From the NCBI RefSeq assembly GCF_000715075.1, contig NC_134087.1:186775276-186839275 (forward strand): a stretch of DNA of 64,000 nucleotides. The letters are read 5' to 3'. The position numbers and the translations under genes are program-made. The stretch's first letter is position 1; each line of letters begins with the position of its first letter. The notes beneath the pieces are model-generated. The model was given only the letters and a program-made list of their open reading frames with translations. It searched no databases and was not told the origin of the DNA. Positions 10,944 through 21,862 of the stretch are shown one piece after another. This stretch comes from Nicotiana tabacum. Lineage: Eukaryota; Streptophyta; Magnoliopsida; Solanales; Solanaceae.

Positions 10944-13900
10944 TTCCCTTAGGTCTGACGAGTCATGAGCGAGTCTAGTACAGTCTTGCAGATTGGTACG
11001 GAGATGTCTGTACCTATCTTCGAGAGGCTACAGGGCTGTTAGGAGCACTTCTCTTCTTGATTCCTCATCGTGCGGTTTGATTCCTTTGAGTCTTATGCCT
11101 TTATTTCCTTCCTATTCAATTTTATGCGACGTGAAGCGCTTATTATAAATCGAGAATTAAAGAATTTTAATGGTACTATAGATGTGGTGCGGGATGTTTC
11201 TCCCTGCATTGTTGATTGGGCTATTGTCGTCGCCTTGCAAAAGGATATCTTGTCATTCCAGCTCAGTAGCAGTATTCTTGAGAGCTTTAAGTCTATGCAC
11301 AGATTTCTATGATTGCCCATGATCAGTTATCATACAGTATGGACATGTTGGTAAGGTTCTTGCCTTTGTATTAGGGCAGTGAAGGATTTGAAAAGGAGGT
11401 CTACTTAGTGCATGATTCAGATACTTGGTATTTCATTTCCGGCGGAGAAAGGCAATTGGCCTACGAATGTTCAGGTTTGGGATGATAGGGTAACGAGACT
11501 TAGTGTTTTCAAGTGTGGAGAAATTTTCATCTGCGCGTGGTATCGTCGTCCTCGATTGAATATGTTAGGTTCGCCGGTGTTATGGTTTTCTTCAATTCGC
11601 CTTTGGGGCAGGATATTATGAAATAGTATTGGAAAAATGGTTGTCAGAGATTGTGGGGTGTGGTGTTTCAGGATTGAATCGGTGTTTCTAATGTTGACGG
11701 CTTGAGAAAAATGATCTTTGGAAAGGTTTAAAGTTAGTAGTGATCTATTGGTTCGAGAGCTACCGAGATAGATTTTGAATTAAGGCAACAACCAGGCAGC
11801 CAAGGATGAGGAAGGACATGTGGGGAGTGTCAGCTAGTGGTTAAATTTCTAGAAGGCTGGGTATAAGAAGCGGGGGTCGAGTAGCTGATTAAAAGAGTGA
11901 GTTTCGCCAAAGTGGGAGAGTGGCGGAGTTGCATATGGGTTTTATGGAAGGATGACTATGCACCTTTGAGGAAAGTTCGGAATGATTTGGGAATGTTAGT
12001 GGGCAGTGATTGGGTCTACTGATTTAATTTGAAGTATTGGCGATTATGCAGCGGGAAGTTGGATATGACAGAAGGGAGTTGCTCTATATGAAAAAGGATA
12101 CAACATGACTTGGGATGGAAGGATATTATCGCATATTTAATTGATGTCCACGAGGAGTGAATGGACTTGTGCAGCTGGTGAATGAACACGGGCTCAGGAT
12201 GGGTTATTGATGTCGTAGTAGGTAATTTCCACATGTGGTTTATCCCCTGTGAGTAGGTTAGCGATCGCGTGGTTGGCGAAGCTTCTGCAAAGGATTTTAT
12301 TGGCCATCCGGTAAGAGGTCAAATATGTGGTTATTGATGGGGATTCAGAGTGTTCATGAAGTGCTAACGGAAGGATTTCAAGGAATCTGGCGGTTTGATT
12401 GCGCCAAAGTCATATCAATAAGAAATAAAGAGTCTTGGTGGGTTCCAGAGCTATGTAATAGTGTCTTTAAGCTAAGTGGGAGAGTCCCACCACCTATGGT
12501 TGATTACATGGTCGTCTATTTATGGGATTTCAGGTTATGAGCATATGGATGGGTTATTCCAGCTAAGGGAAAAGAACATAGGTGGTAAGTTGAGCAAAGG
12601 AATTGACAAAGGTGTGTTGTAGTTGGCCTTATGGACTCATGTTTTGGGCTTTGGAAAGATTTAGGATTTATGCTCCGTACAGAGGTGATTTACAAGGGAA
12701 GCGATTCAGTCGAGTGTTTCATAGAAATGGGTGTTCATGTGCCAACGGAACCTCGGAGTTGATTGTATTCGAGACCAAGCCAGAGTGGGTGACTCTCAAC
12801 AATGGTCCTAGCAAATTCAATAGTTAAAGATGTGGTGCCTAAGGATTCCGAGTCCGTTGTATGGTTAAGGATCGAGCTTTTGTAGAAGATTATGATAAGA
12901 GGCTTGGAGTGTTCTATGGTATTTTTGACTTGTAGTGTAGCAGTTGGGAGGAAAATGAGAAAAGACTCCGGGTTCATAGAGGAATTATCAGAATAGATAT
13001 ACCAATTAAGATGTGAATAAGCGCACAAGGAAGGTATGGGGTGGTTCATTGAATTTGAGACAACATGGTCTCGTGTTTAAAGACCACACGAGATGAGTGC
13101 GGATTGAGTCTGTTATGTGTTGGAGGGAGTTATTATTATTTCTAAGACAATTGAGGATAAGTTAGAAGAAGTAGATTTGGTTAACCATTATTGAATTGGC
13201 ATAATGGTGGCGGTGATCAGTTCATTCAGCGTGATTAAGTGATGCATGTGATTTGTGGCGGTGCGTGCGAGACTTGACGACCGTCGTAATTGATTTTATT
13301 TGGAAGTATTCAAGTATTATGGTCTTGTTATGTGTAGGCGGATCCCGGAAGGGTCATGGTGGTTTAGACCACTACTTGAGGATTTGAATGTTCTACGGTT
13401 ATGAGAATTCACTCATGTGTTGCTATGGTTCTCCTGAAATGAGCTAAGTAAAAAGTTTTTATATGATGAGGTATTAATCTATTAGTGGCCCAAGAGTTAT
13501 GATGAAATTCTTGTACTACCGCATATTGGCACATTGGGTGCAGTGAGCGATATGAAATTTGAAAGTGAAGGTCAAGGTTGCGGTTCGGTGTTGGCAAGAA
13601 TGTCGCGAGCTCGGATGAGTAGGAAAGGAGTTTTGAAGTTTAAAGTAAGTTGGTATTGTCTTTAGCTTTACCAGAGATCAGTGCCTTGTACAAGAGGCTT
13701 CGTGTATTGATTTGTGGATTCTTGATTTGCTTTATAGCATGGTATGGCCGGTGGTGAGGATGTGCAGACTTGTTATCTGGTGCGGAAGGTTGTGGGAGCG
13801 TGTCCCACGAGAAGATTGTATAAATGTGGCATGTAGTCACTTGATTGATTGAAAAATTTAAACCAAGTATGAAGATAGTGGTGATAACATTAATTTGAGA

Positions 13901-15305
13901 ATTTATGCCTGGAGTGCACCTGGTTTATTGGGTTGTGGACTATGGAGGATTGATCCGATTATGATGGTTGATCTCGTGTGTTATGAGAAAAGGGGGTATT
14001 GTGGACCCATGAAAGGTTATTAGCCTAGTTTGGTACGATCATAATCAACTTGAGGTCTGTGGATGGATTTAAATATGAATGTGGGCTCTATATCAGGCCA
14101 GATGTGTTCATTTCAGCATAGCACTCCTTATGGAGGAGTATTCGGACGTTGGATGCGATTTCATCGATGGCTATTTCATGTAATATTATTGTGCCATATG
14201 AGCTGCGAGGCATCTTGACAATTCTCTTATGTGTTGATGTTCCGCGTAGCGATGGTGTTATGTGAGCAGTATGGCTCTTGAGATTCAGATCATATATCGT
14301 ACCCCAGTTGTGTTTGCGTTTTGTAGCTTATGGAGCTATGTGTCTCCCTAGGGATGGTAGTATGCACTTAGAGTGCTTGTGAGCGATATTTGGTATTTTG
14401 TTGTAATGAGCAATTTAGCTCGGTGTGTATCACCTTATGTGAATTTTATGTGTAGATCGAGTGGCACGCCGCCATGGGTATGTTGTTTGGATCGGATTGC
14501 ACGCTGTAACAGTGTGATGTTGAGTACAATTTCTACATTCTGTTTTTTTGTGTTTTGTTTTTCATTTTCTAAGGAAAGTTCATAGCAGTTGCGTGAGTTG
14601 AGTAGTCCCTTCCAGAGTTCGTCTTCCTTATGTATCACGTTCGAGTTGGTAGCCTATTGTTACATTGTGGCATCATATGATATTTTTGGTTATGTCCGGG
14701 TGGCTTATTGCCTAAGCAGTTCATACCAGGTGAGACAAGATTATTGGATCTAGGATCAGCGTAATCGAACTATATGAAATGTATTGAAGAACAAATACCA
14801 TTATTTGGTTCAGAACAAGATGACGGTTGTTGTTATAAGTATAGACCCAATGATATGTTGATTCGACAGTTGGTTATGAATTTCTTGCATCTTCCGTCAT
14901 GGTGGTATTGTAAGAGTTAGAGCAAGACCTATATATGTCATGAGGTGCAATGGGAGCATCAGATTCGTGGAATTTCGACTATTAAGATCAGAGAATGTAA
15001 TTTTAGTCCTGTGAATAAAGTGCTGCAAGGTGTGAATTCAGCAAAGGTATGCAGTCAAGTTCTGGTACATCGTGTGGTGATTATACGATGATCGTATGTT
15101 GGAAGCAGGCCTGACAGAGAATTTCGGATGTAGAGACTAGGCTCTAAGGCCTATTTGCCTAAATACAAGAAAATATCTTCAAATTTGATCGAGCTAATAT
15201 GCTCAGCTGAGTTGTGGTAGCACAGGTAGGTGCTCGAGGTGTTAAACAGTGGTTTCGGACAACTCCAACGTAAAACTAAGCACGTTTGAATACGAACATA
15301 TGTTT
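10944..15305 (+). other. Non-coding internal region of the LARD-like element
   Basis: The first 120 bases are shared family A leader. The remaining 4.2 kb has no ORF longer than about 105 codons in any frame, no recognisable gag, protease, RT, RNase H or integrase motif, and no clear repeat. It could be captured sequence or a very decayed polyprotein; I cannot tell which from the sequence alone. Confidence 0.6.
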
Positions 15306-15318
15306 AAGTGGGAGAGAA
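15306..15318 (+). other. Polypurine tract
   Basis: The purine-rich run aagtgggagagaa lies directly before the 3' LTR start TGTAAC, where the plus-strand primer is expected. The matching tract in family B reads aagcgggggagaa. Confidence 0.75.
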
Positions 15319-16204
15319 TGTAACAAGCCGACCAGTCTTTTTGAGCTCTAGTGTGTCGTTCAACAGTTTGAGGCCATGAGCAACTTCACTTCATGTATTA
15401 TGACTTGTACGCGTGGTTGGAATTGAATTCCGGGACGTTCAGAATTGATTTGGAAAGAGAATTCTCATTTCGAAAGCTTTAAGTTGGAAGAATTGGCTAA
15501 GATTGAATTTTTAGTAAATGACCTCGGAATCAGGATTCAAAGGTTCCAGCAGGATCGTATGATGGTTTCAGACTTGGGCGTATGTCCGGATCGGGTTTTG
15601 GAAGACCCGGGAACGTTTCAGCACCTATTGTAGAAGTTAGCATTTTTGGAAGAATTTCATAAGTTTGGGTTGAAGTGCATTTTAGTGTTATCGATGTCCG
15701 TTTGAGATTCCGAGTCTGGGAATAGCTCTGTATGGTGATTCTGGTGTTAAGAGTGATCTGAAGTGAATTCGGAGATCTGTGGGCCATTTTGGCGTCATTA
15801 GCTAAAGATAGAAATTTGAAAGTTTTTGAGAAGTTTGACCGGAAGTGGACTTTTTAATATCGGGGGCAAATTTCGATTCCAGAACTTGGAATGGGTCCAT
15901 AATGTCAAAAGTGACTTGTGTACAAAATTTGAGGCCAAACGGACATGATTTGATAGGTTTCGGTATCAAATGTAGAAATTTGAAATTTCTAAGTTCATTA
16001 AGCTTGAATCGAGTTGCGATTCATGATTTTGATGTTATTTGGTGTGATTTCAAGGCTCGACTCAGTTTGAATGAGGTATTAGGACTGGTTGGTAGGTTTG
16101 GTTGAGGTCTCGGAGGCCTCGGGTGTGTTTCGGATGCTCAACAAACATTTTTAGCCTTGTGGGTGATTGCTGGTTTTCTGGTGTTAGTGCAGTAGATTTT
16201 TACT

Positions 16205-16440
16205 CTATGCGATCGCATGGAAAGGAGTGCGATCGCATAGTGCAAAATTTGGAGGCTGCTGTTTTGGCTTATGCAAACGCATGGAGAGAAGTGCGATCGC
16301 ATAGTGCACTTTAGGGGCTATTGGACATTTGGCTTATGCGATCGCGGGGAAGAGTGTGCGATTGCATAGTGCATTTTGGAGGCCGTTGGGATTTGGCTTA
16401 TGCAATCGTGGTCGGAGGAATGCGATCGGATAGAAGGGTC
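16205..16440 (+). repeat. GC-word array: four degenerate ~65-bp units with GCGATCGC palindromes
   Basis: Units start near 16205, 16270, 16335 and 16399. Each is built as (t)atGCGATCGCatgg-aag-agtGCGATCGCatag followed by a spacer ending ttgg. Later units carry substitutions inside the palindrome (gcaaacgc, gcaatcgt). The array ends about 20 bp before a TATA-like ttttaaaa, so it lies in proximal U3. Confidence 0.75.
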
Positions 16441-16550
16441 GCCTGGACAGTGAAGTGTTTTAAAACGGGTTTTGGCTCATTTTTATCTTAAATCTTTCAT
16501 GGGGGTCGATTTTTGGAGAGCTTCAAGTGGGGATTTTCATCATCTATGTC

Positions 16551-16558
16551 AAGGTAAG
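16551..16558 (+). promoter_or_regulatory. Consensus 5' splice donor in the LTR (D1)
   Basis: AAG|GTAAGT fits the plant donor consensus. The equivalent place in other copies reads GAG|GTAAGT (23045-23052), AAG|ATAAGT (39444-39451, decayed), GAG|GTAAGT (41213-41220, minus strand) and, in family B, AAG|GTGAGT (50930-50937). Use as a splice site is inferred. Confidence 0.45.
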
Positions 16559-16943
16559 TTGTTCCTACTCATTACAAGCTAAATACAAAGTTTGTATGTG
16601 AATTTGGTCAAGGAAATTAGTAGAAATTTGAAATTTTTGAAGAAAGATCTAGAATGTGTATTTTGGATTTTAACCACGAATTTGGGCATGAAAATGAAAG
16701 AGAATTATATATTTGAATTCGTAAAGTTATGGGTAACCTTTATCTTCGAAAATTTCGGAATCCGGGTACGTGTGCCTGAGGGCAATTTTGTCAACTTTTC
16801 AATCGGGGTTAGGAATTATTATAAATTGGATTATAATGAGTAATTGAACACCTATTAATGGATTTACATAATTATTGGCTAGTTTTGGAGCATCAGTTTG
16901 AGTCATCGGAAGGGCTTGGAAGCCGGTTTTGGAGCTTCGGAGT

Positions 16944-16951
16944 GAGGTGAG
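16944..16951 (+). promoter_or_regulatory. Second consensus donor-like site in the LTR (D2)
   Basis: The core agtGAG|GTGAGT is kept, or nearly kept, at 23440, 39848, 40792-40799 (minus strand) and in family B LTRs at 52584, 56583 and 60825. Spacing from D1 is about 390-420 bp in family A. Confidence 0.4.
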
Positions 16952-18157
16952 TCTCCTTCTAACCTTGTAAGAAGGAATTGTCCCCACAGGTGAATTAATG
17001 GGATTTGTGCTCCTATTTGTGGGGGCTACATATGTACGAGGTGACGAGAGTCCGTGCGTATCTACTATTACGTTTAAGTCCGGGTAGTCTAGGACCCAAG
17101 AGCATGCTATACTTGGAAATATTTGTAATCTTATTGACAGTTTAAATTGCTTAAATCACATCGAATAAGTAAATGAATTTCTAAAAAAAAAGATTAAACT
17201 TCATTTTCTTAAATTGTTAAAAGAGAATTGGCTTTTTCTTTGGATAATTGTTCCTTGTTGACTTTTTGATTGACTGTCTGTGTGTGTGTTTAATTTCGGA
17301 ACGGACCCAACGCCTTGGTTGATTAAATAGATGCATTTATAGTTCGCGCCATTCGACCCTCTGGCAGTGCACAGTTTAAATATTGTTGGATCGGGCCGTA
17401 CGACCTCGACATGATATATGCATGCTTGTATTGCTTGCCTGAGATTTATAGATGTTGATAATTGCCTTTCCTAGCCTGAGATAAATTGATAAAGAGGATG
17501 AAAAATAAATCTTTGGAAACCCATTACTATTTGAGAAGTTGTTTACCTGCTATCTGACTTTATGAGTTTATAATTATTTTTATAAAAATTCATGATCTCC
17601 TCACATTTTTACTATATTATCATTGGACTACTAGTAAGTGTCGAAGTCGACCTCTCATCTCTACTTCTTTGAGATTAGACGGGATATTCACTGGGTACAC
17701 GTTGTTTCTACTCATACTACACTTGTTGTGCATTTTTGTTGCACAGGTTCATGTGTGGCTAGTGGCTTAGTGGCATAACGACATGGTTGGTACGGAGACT
17801 TAGGTGAGTTTCATTTATCGAGACGTCTCACAACCAGCAGAGTCTCCTTCAGCGTGTTGTATTGTATTTTTATTTTTGTCCAATTGTATTCCGGATAGTT
17901 ACTGTATTTTATTCCATTCACTAGTAGATGTTCATGCACTTGTGACACCGGGTTCTGGGATGATTATAGGTTATTCTGTATTAATTCCAAACATTTTTAT
18001 TTAATTTGATATGGTTATATTTTACTAATGCAATTGAAGGAAAAATCATAGTTTTCACAATTATTTAAATGAAAATTTAATTAAATATACATGATTGGCT
18101 TGCCTGACAGCGGTGTCCGGCGCCATAGCGACCCTAAGTGGAATTTGTGTCGTGACA

Positions 18158-18162
18158 CTAAC
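18158..18162. repeat. Target-site duplication CTAAC, right copy
   Basis: It is identical to 10189-10193 and directly follows the 3' LTR terminal GTGACA. Confidence 0.85.
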
Positions 18163-20345
18163 AATACCAACTATAGAAATGAAAGAGAATCATATAGACA
18201 TGCAGAATCATGCTCAGAATGGACTTTTAAACATGCTGGATTGTAAACATAGTTCAGGGATGCATAGAGATGAAATGACAAATGTTAGTTACTCACCAGT
18301 TAAGCAAGCAAACCCGAATAATACCACAGAGTCAAGAGTCCAAAATATTTGGCCTTGGCTTTCAGCCGGCCAAGACTAGTAGTAAATAAGAGAGAGCCCA
18401 TAAAGATTATAGAACTAAGCTCTAGATTTTTTAGTGAAAGTATTCATAGTTGAAGTCTGTCTAAAGGGAAAAGAGTGAGGGGAGGGAGGGGTAAATAATG
18501 TTCAATTAGGCGAGCAAATAAAGGAAGTAATCAAACACATATAAGTAAGGAAATAAATCAATCACAGAATCAATTGAAGTCTAGTTTTAGGACAAATAAT
18601 ACAGAGTTTAGTAAATTATCAGGGAATAATGGCGTGTAATTAGGCGAGTAACACTTAGAATAAGGAAAATATCATATGGAATCAATTAACAATCAGTTTC
18701 AAGAAAAATAAGGTAAAGGAATAAAGGAAACATGGTAGACTGAACAGAAATAAGGAAAATATTAGTCCCATATGAGAAATGAAAGAGCATCGAAAAATCA
18801 TTAAAGGTTTTGAACTCTATTTTTAAGGAAGACAATATTACCAGCATATACAAAAAAGCAATAACATAAGATGAATATAGACCCAAAATGCACTAAAAAT
18901 CAGAGAGTCAAACTAATTTTGTTCTGATTTAAGAAAATCTGAGAACCCTAAGTCTAGGGTAAGTAAATATTAGTCAGAAATATCTATGAAAAATCATATA
19001 GAGATGCACATAGATAGATACACGAAAACATTATAGAAAATATTCAATCAAAATAGAACTAGAACAGATCTTAAAAGATCGAAGCCCTAATTTTAGGGCA
19101 AAATAAATTAGGCGGAAAACGTTTTAACAAAAATCGCGAAAAATATTCATAGATAGACATGCAGAAATATAGATAATATTTTTAACCAAAAAAAAAAGAA
19201 CGAAATCTTAACAGATCTTAAAAGATCTAAACCCCAGCTTTAGAGTAAACAAAGATTAAAGAAAATCTTGGAGATTCGTACTCGAAAAGATGAAGAATGA
19301 ACATAGATGAAGAAAGGGGAAAGATTCGAACCAGATTTGGTCCAAAATGGGGAAATCGGCTTTCCATGTTAGGCAAACTATTAGGTTATACTATAATCGA
19401 GTAGCCAGTAGCGAGATAGGACCAATAAGGTAAGAAAATCATCAAGGGATTCCATATCCAGTTGGAATCGAAGAAGGAAATTAGGTGACGACGTTAGGGT
19501 TTCAGAGATGAAGAGAGAAGAGAGTTTAAGGGCGGTGTTTGGTAAAAAATGGCTAGGTTTTGGGGAGGGTAGGTTGATTAAAAAGGGACGGACGAATGAG
19601 GGTCGTTGATCTTTCAAGATCAACGACCATGATTAAAGGGGTAATTTGGGTCGAGTAAAAACGGGTACTGAGTTAGGGTATTATTTGATTTAGGCTGGGC
19701 AAAACTAGGCTAGGTATTAAGTAGGTGGGTTGGGGGTAATTGGGTTGGTTTGGGTAGCTTTAGGTCCGAAAATTTAATTGAAAATCGGGGCCAGATTTTA
19801 AATACCCATTTTTAATTAATAAAATAATATGTAAAATGACAAATAAAATAGTAAAAATATTATTTGTGCATAAAAATAGGTAACAACAATTATTTAACTC
19901 TGTAAAATTATAGAAAGTTATTTTTTACATAGATATGGCAAATATAAGTATATATGGGCTATTATTGCAAAATGTGCAATTTTAGCTTTTTAAAATGCAA
20001 ATGTATTCATGATAAATATATTAAAGTATTTAAAACCTAATCTGGGTGTAAATGATGGAATTAAATGATAAAAAATAATTTGTAATGCAATTAATGAATA
20101 TTTATATAATAAACTATAGAAATAAATTGATTTAAAACTTCTTTAAATTATGAATAATTATGAAAAATGCTTGTATATGTCTTAAAATCAAGTGATGATG
20201 CATATGCACTATTTTGGAAATATATATGTATATTTAAAAAAATATGAGGGAAATATTGGGTATCAAAAGTTCTTATAATTATTTACTCTTTATTTTATTA
20301 ACTTTCTCACTTCTTACCTACCTAATAATTAAAAACCAACTATTT
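18163..20345 (-). mobile_element. Diverged Ogre/Tat-like LTR, antisense, right part
   Basis: This continues the unit broken at 10193. The landmark around 19590-19640 (cgttgatctttcaagatcaacgacc) corresponds to 5450-5485 in the intact LTR (ttggccgttgatcaatttga followed by gatcaacggcc). The rest is AT-rich and non-coding; several ORFs of 60-96 codons look like chance. The right border with the next family A fragment is approximate. Confidence 0.4.
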
Positions 20346-20449
20346 CTAAATTGTTAAAAAGGAACATTCACATGGATAGTTCACTGTTGGCTTGCCTAGC
20401 GGTAACATTGGGTGTCATCACGACCTATAGGAGAAATTGGATCGTGGCA
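20346..20449 (+). mobile_element. Family A LTR 3' end fragment
   Basis: The sequence ttggcttgcctagcgg...cacgacctatagg...atcgtggca is the LTR terminal block that also ends copies at 10922, 18157, 24743 and 36844. The upstream LTR is missing. A degraded primer-binding site, tggtaatagagc, follows at 20453. Confidence 0.7.
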
Positions 20450-20640
20450 ACATGGTAATAGAGCACTAGGTTCATGTAGGTCTCACAAGTTATGAGCAAG
20501 CCTAATAGAGTCTAGTGGATTGGTGTTGAGACGTCCGTACTTATCTTCGAGAGGCTATAAGGTGTTAGGAAACTACTCTTTTTCCATCTCCTATCGTGCA
20601 GTTGATGTTATACTAAGTATCTTCTCTTATTATCTCACAG

Positions 20641-21221
20641 ATGGTGAGAACACGCGCAGATGTTCCAGACAATGGAGGAGCTGCGCCCCTGTTGCTAGAG
20701 GCCGAAGCAGAGGCCGAGGGAGGGCTCTAGCTCGTGGTAGAGGACGAGGGCATCCTAGAGTTGCTCCAATTATGCCACTAGTGGATCTAGTAGAGGGATC
20801 CTATTATTGAGGAGTAGGGTGAGGTGCCTGCATCAGAGCTAGCCCCGGTGGATTTCATGTCCGCACCGGGATTCCATGAGGTCATGGGTTATATGCTACG
20901 GTTCATGGATACTATGACTCAGACTGTTTTATTTCCAATGGACCCAACCACATCTCAGGCGGGAGGGGGAGCACAGACCCCTACAACTCAGGCTCCCGAG
21001 CATGCAGGTGCCATCTATCAAAGCCCTGGCGCACTACTCGTGGGCGGAGCCCAGCCAGTGGAAGAAGCTATACCTCAGCCTAGACCAGCTGTGGCCGGCG
21101 AGCCGCAGAATCTATTGGAAAGATGGACCAGGCTACACCCTCCTGTCTTTAGAGGTGAGCGACATGAGAATCCCTAGGACTTCATTGATTGGTACAGGAA
21201 ACTGGATCAACTTTTCTATAT
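20641..21221 (+). pseudogene. gag: Ty3/gypsy gag, truncated remnant (family A)
   Basis: The start MVRTRADVP matches the gag start at 37038 (MVRTRTTDV). An Arg/Gly-rich stretch (RGRSRGRGRALARGRGRG) follows, then the conserved segment LLERWTRLHPPVFRGE-like at about 21110-21160, the beginning of the retrotransposon gag domain. The frame is broken: early frames disagree, a stop tga precedes GVG, and a stop follows NP at 21177. Coding similarity ends in an (ACA)n tract at about 21222, so most of the gag domain and all of pol are missing. Just before the ATG stands a pyrimidine-rich tract ending cacag, discussed as a possible acceptor. Nucleic-acid binding of the Arg/Gly region is expected from the family. 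Confidence 0.75.
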
Positions 21222-21265
21222 TACAACAACAACAACAACAAAATACTTAATATTATCCCACAAAA
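21222..21265 (-). repeat. (ACA)n tract, possibly the tail of an antisense SINE
   Basis: The words acaacaacaacaacaacaaa then atattatcccacaaa resemble the reversed 3' end of Solanaceae tRNA-derived SINEs (CAACAAC then gtataatcccac). Only about 40 bp are convincing, so this may be simple sequence. Confidence 0.3.
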
Positions 21266-21862
21266 GCATAAAGAAACACCATGGGAAACATCAATAAATG
21301 AAAGTGATTGTACGACTACGAAGCTCTTAAGGAAAGATTTTGTAAAATAGAGACAATATTGGAGGAAGGGAGTCCGAATTTGAGAAGAAGTTGCCACTGC
21401 TATGCTTTAGTATATTAATTGTTACTGATTAAGGTTTAGATTGTGGTTAAGTTAAGTTGTTATAAATTACATAGAATAAGATGCGACAAATCAAATATTA
21501 ATCACTTGAAGCTGCCGAAGCCCTTCGGGTATGGTTTTATTCCATATTTGTTCAATTTCACCTCAGTTTGCTTTAACTAATTAATGTAAGCTACCTTTTC
21601 ATTCTTCTTTGTTAGATTTTGGTTAATCATTTAATTATTGAAGCAATGAAACAATTAACCAAATACTTATTAAATTACAATGCGATAGAAACGTGTTCCT
21701 ACTCTTAATTTTTTCTTTTTAGAACTTCCCAATCCTATTTTTTTTAGCGAATGGTGGTGAAATGAGTAATGGAGAACTTCATGTTTTTTTTGTCAAACCT
21801 ACTTACTTTTGTCAAAAGTTGATTGAATTATTTCATCTCTTTTTTTTTCTTTCTGAATTTAG
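21266..21862. other. Unassigned AT-rich spacer
   Basis: No coding region, RNA gene or recognisable repeat was seen. It separates the broken gag from the solo LTR. Confidence 0.4.

Larger units (their letters stand above)
10194..18157 (+). mobile_element. Complete non-autonomous Ty3/gypsy (LARD-like) element, family A
   Basis: A bounded element of about 7.96 kb: 5' LTR (10194-10922, internally deleted), primer-binding site, internal region of about 4.4 kb without coding capacity, polypurine tract, and full 3' LTR (15319-18157), flanked by identical CTAAC. The leader after the primer-binding site (tctgacgagtcatgagcgag, cttcgagaggctac) matches the leader before gag at 20466-20560 and 36870-36950, so it shares its cis signals with coding family A members. 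From about 11070 the gag-pol region is replaced by unrelated sequence. Its enzymes would have to come from an autonomous relative. Confidence 0.85.
15319..18157 (+). repeat. 3' LTR of the LARD-like element, full length, family A
   Basis: This 2839-bp LTR starts TGTAACAAGCCGACC and ends ...GTGTCGTGACA. In order it holds U3 with a GC-word array (16205-16440), a TATA-like ttttaaaacggg (about 16460), a donor-like AAG|GTAAGT (16551-16558), a second donor-like GAG|GTGAGT (16944-16951), the conserved gaggtgacgagagtccgtg word (about 17038), gatcgggccgtacgacc-type sequence (about 17390) and the terminal block. It serves as the reference copy for family A here. Confidence 0.85.
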
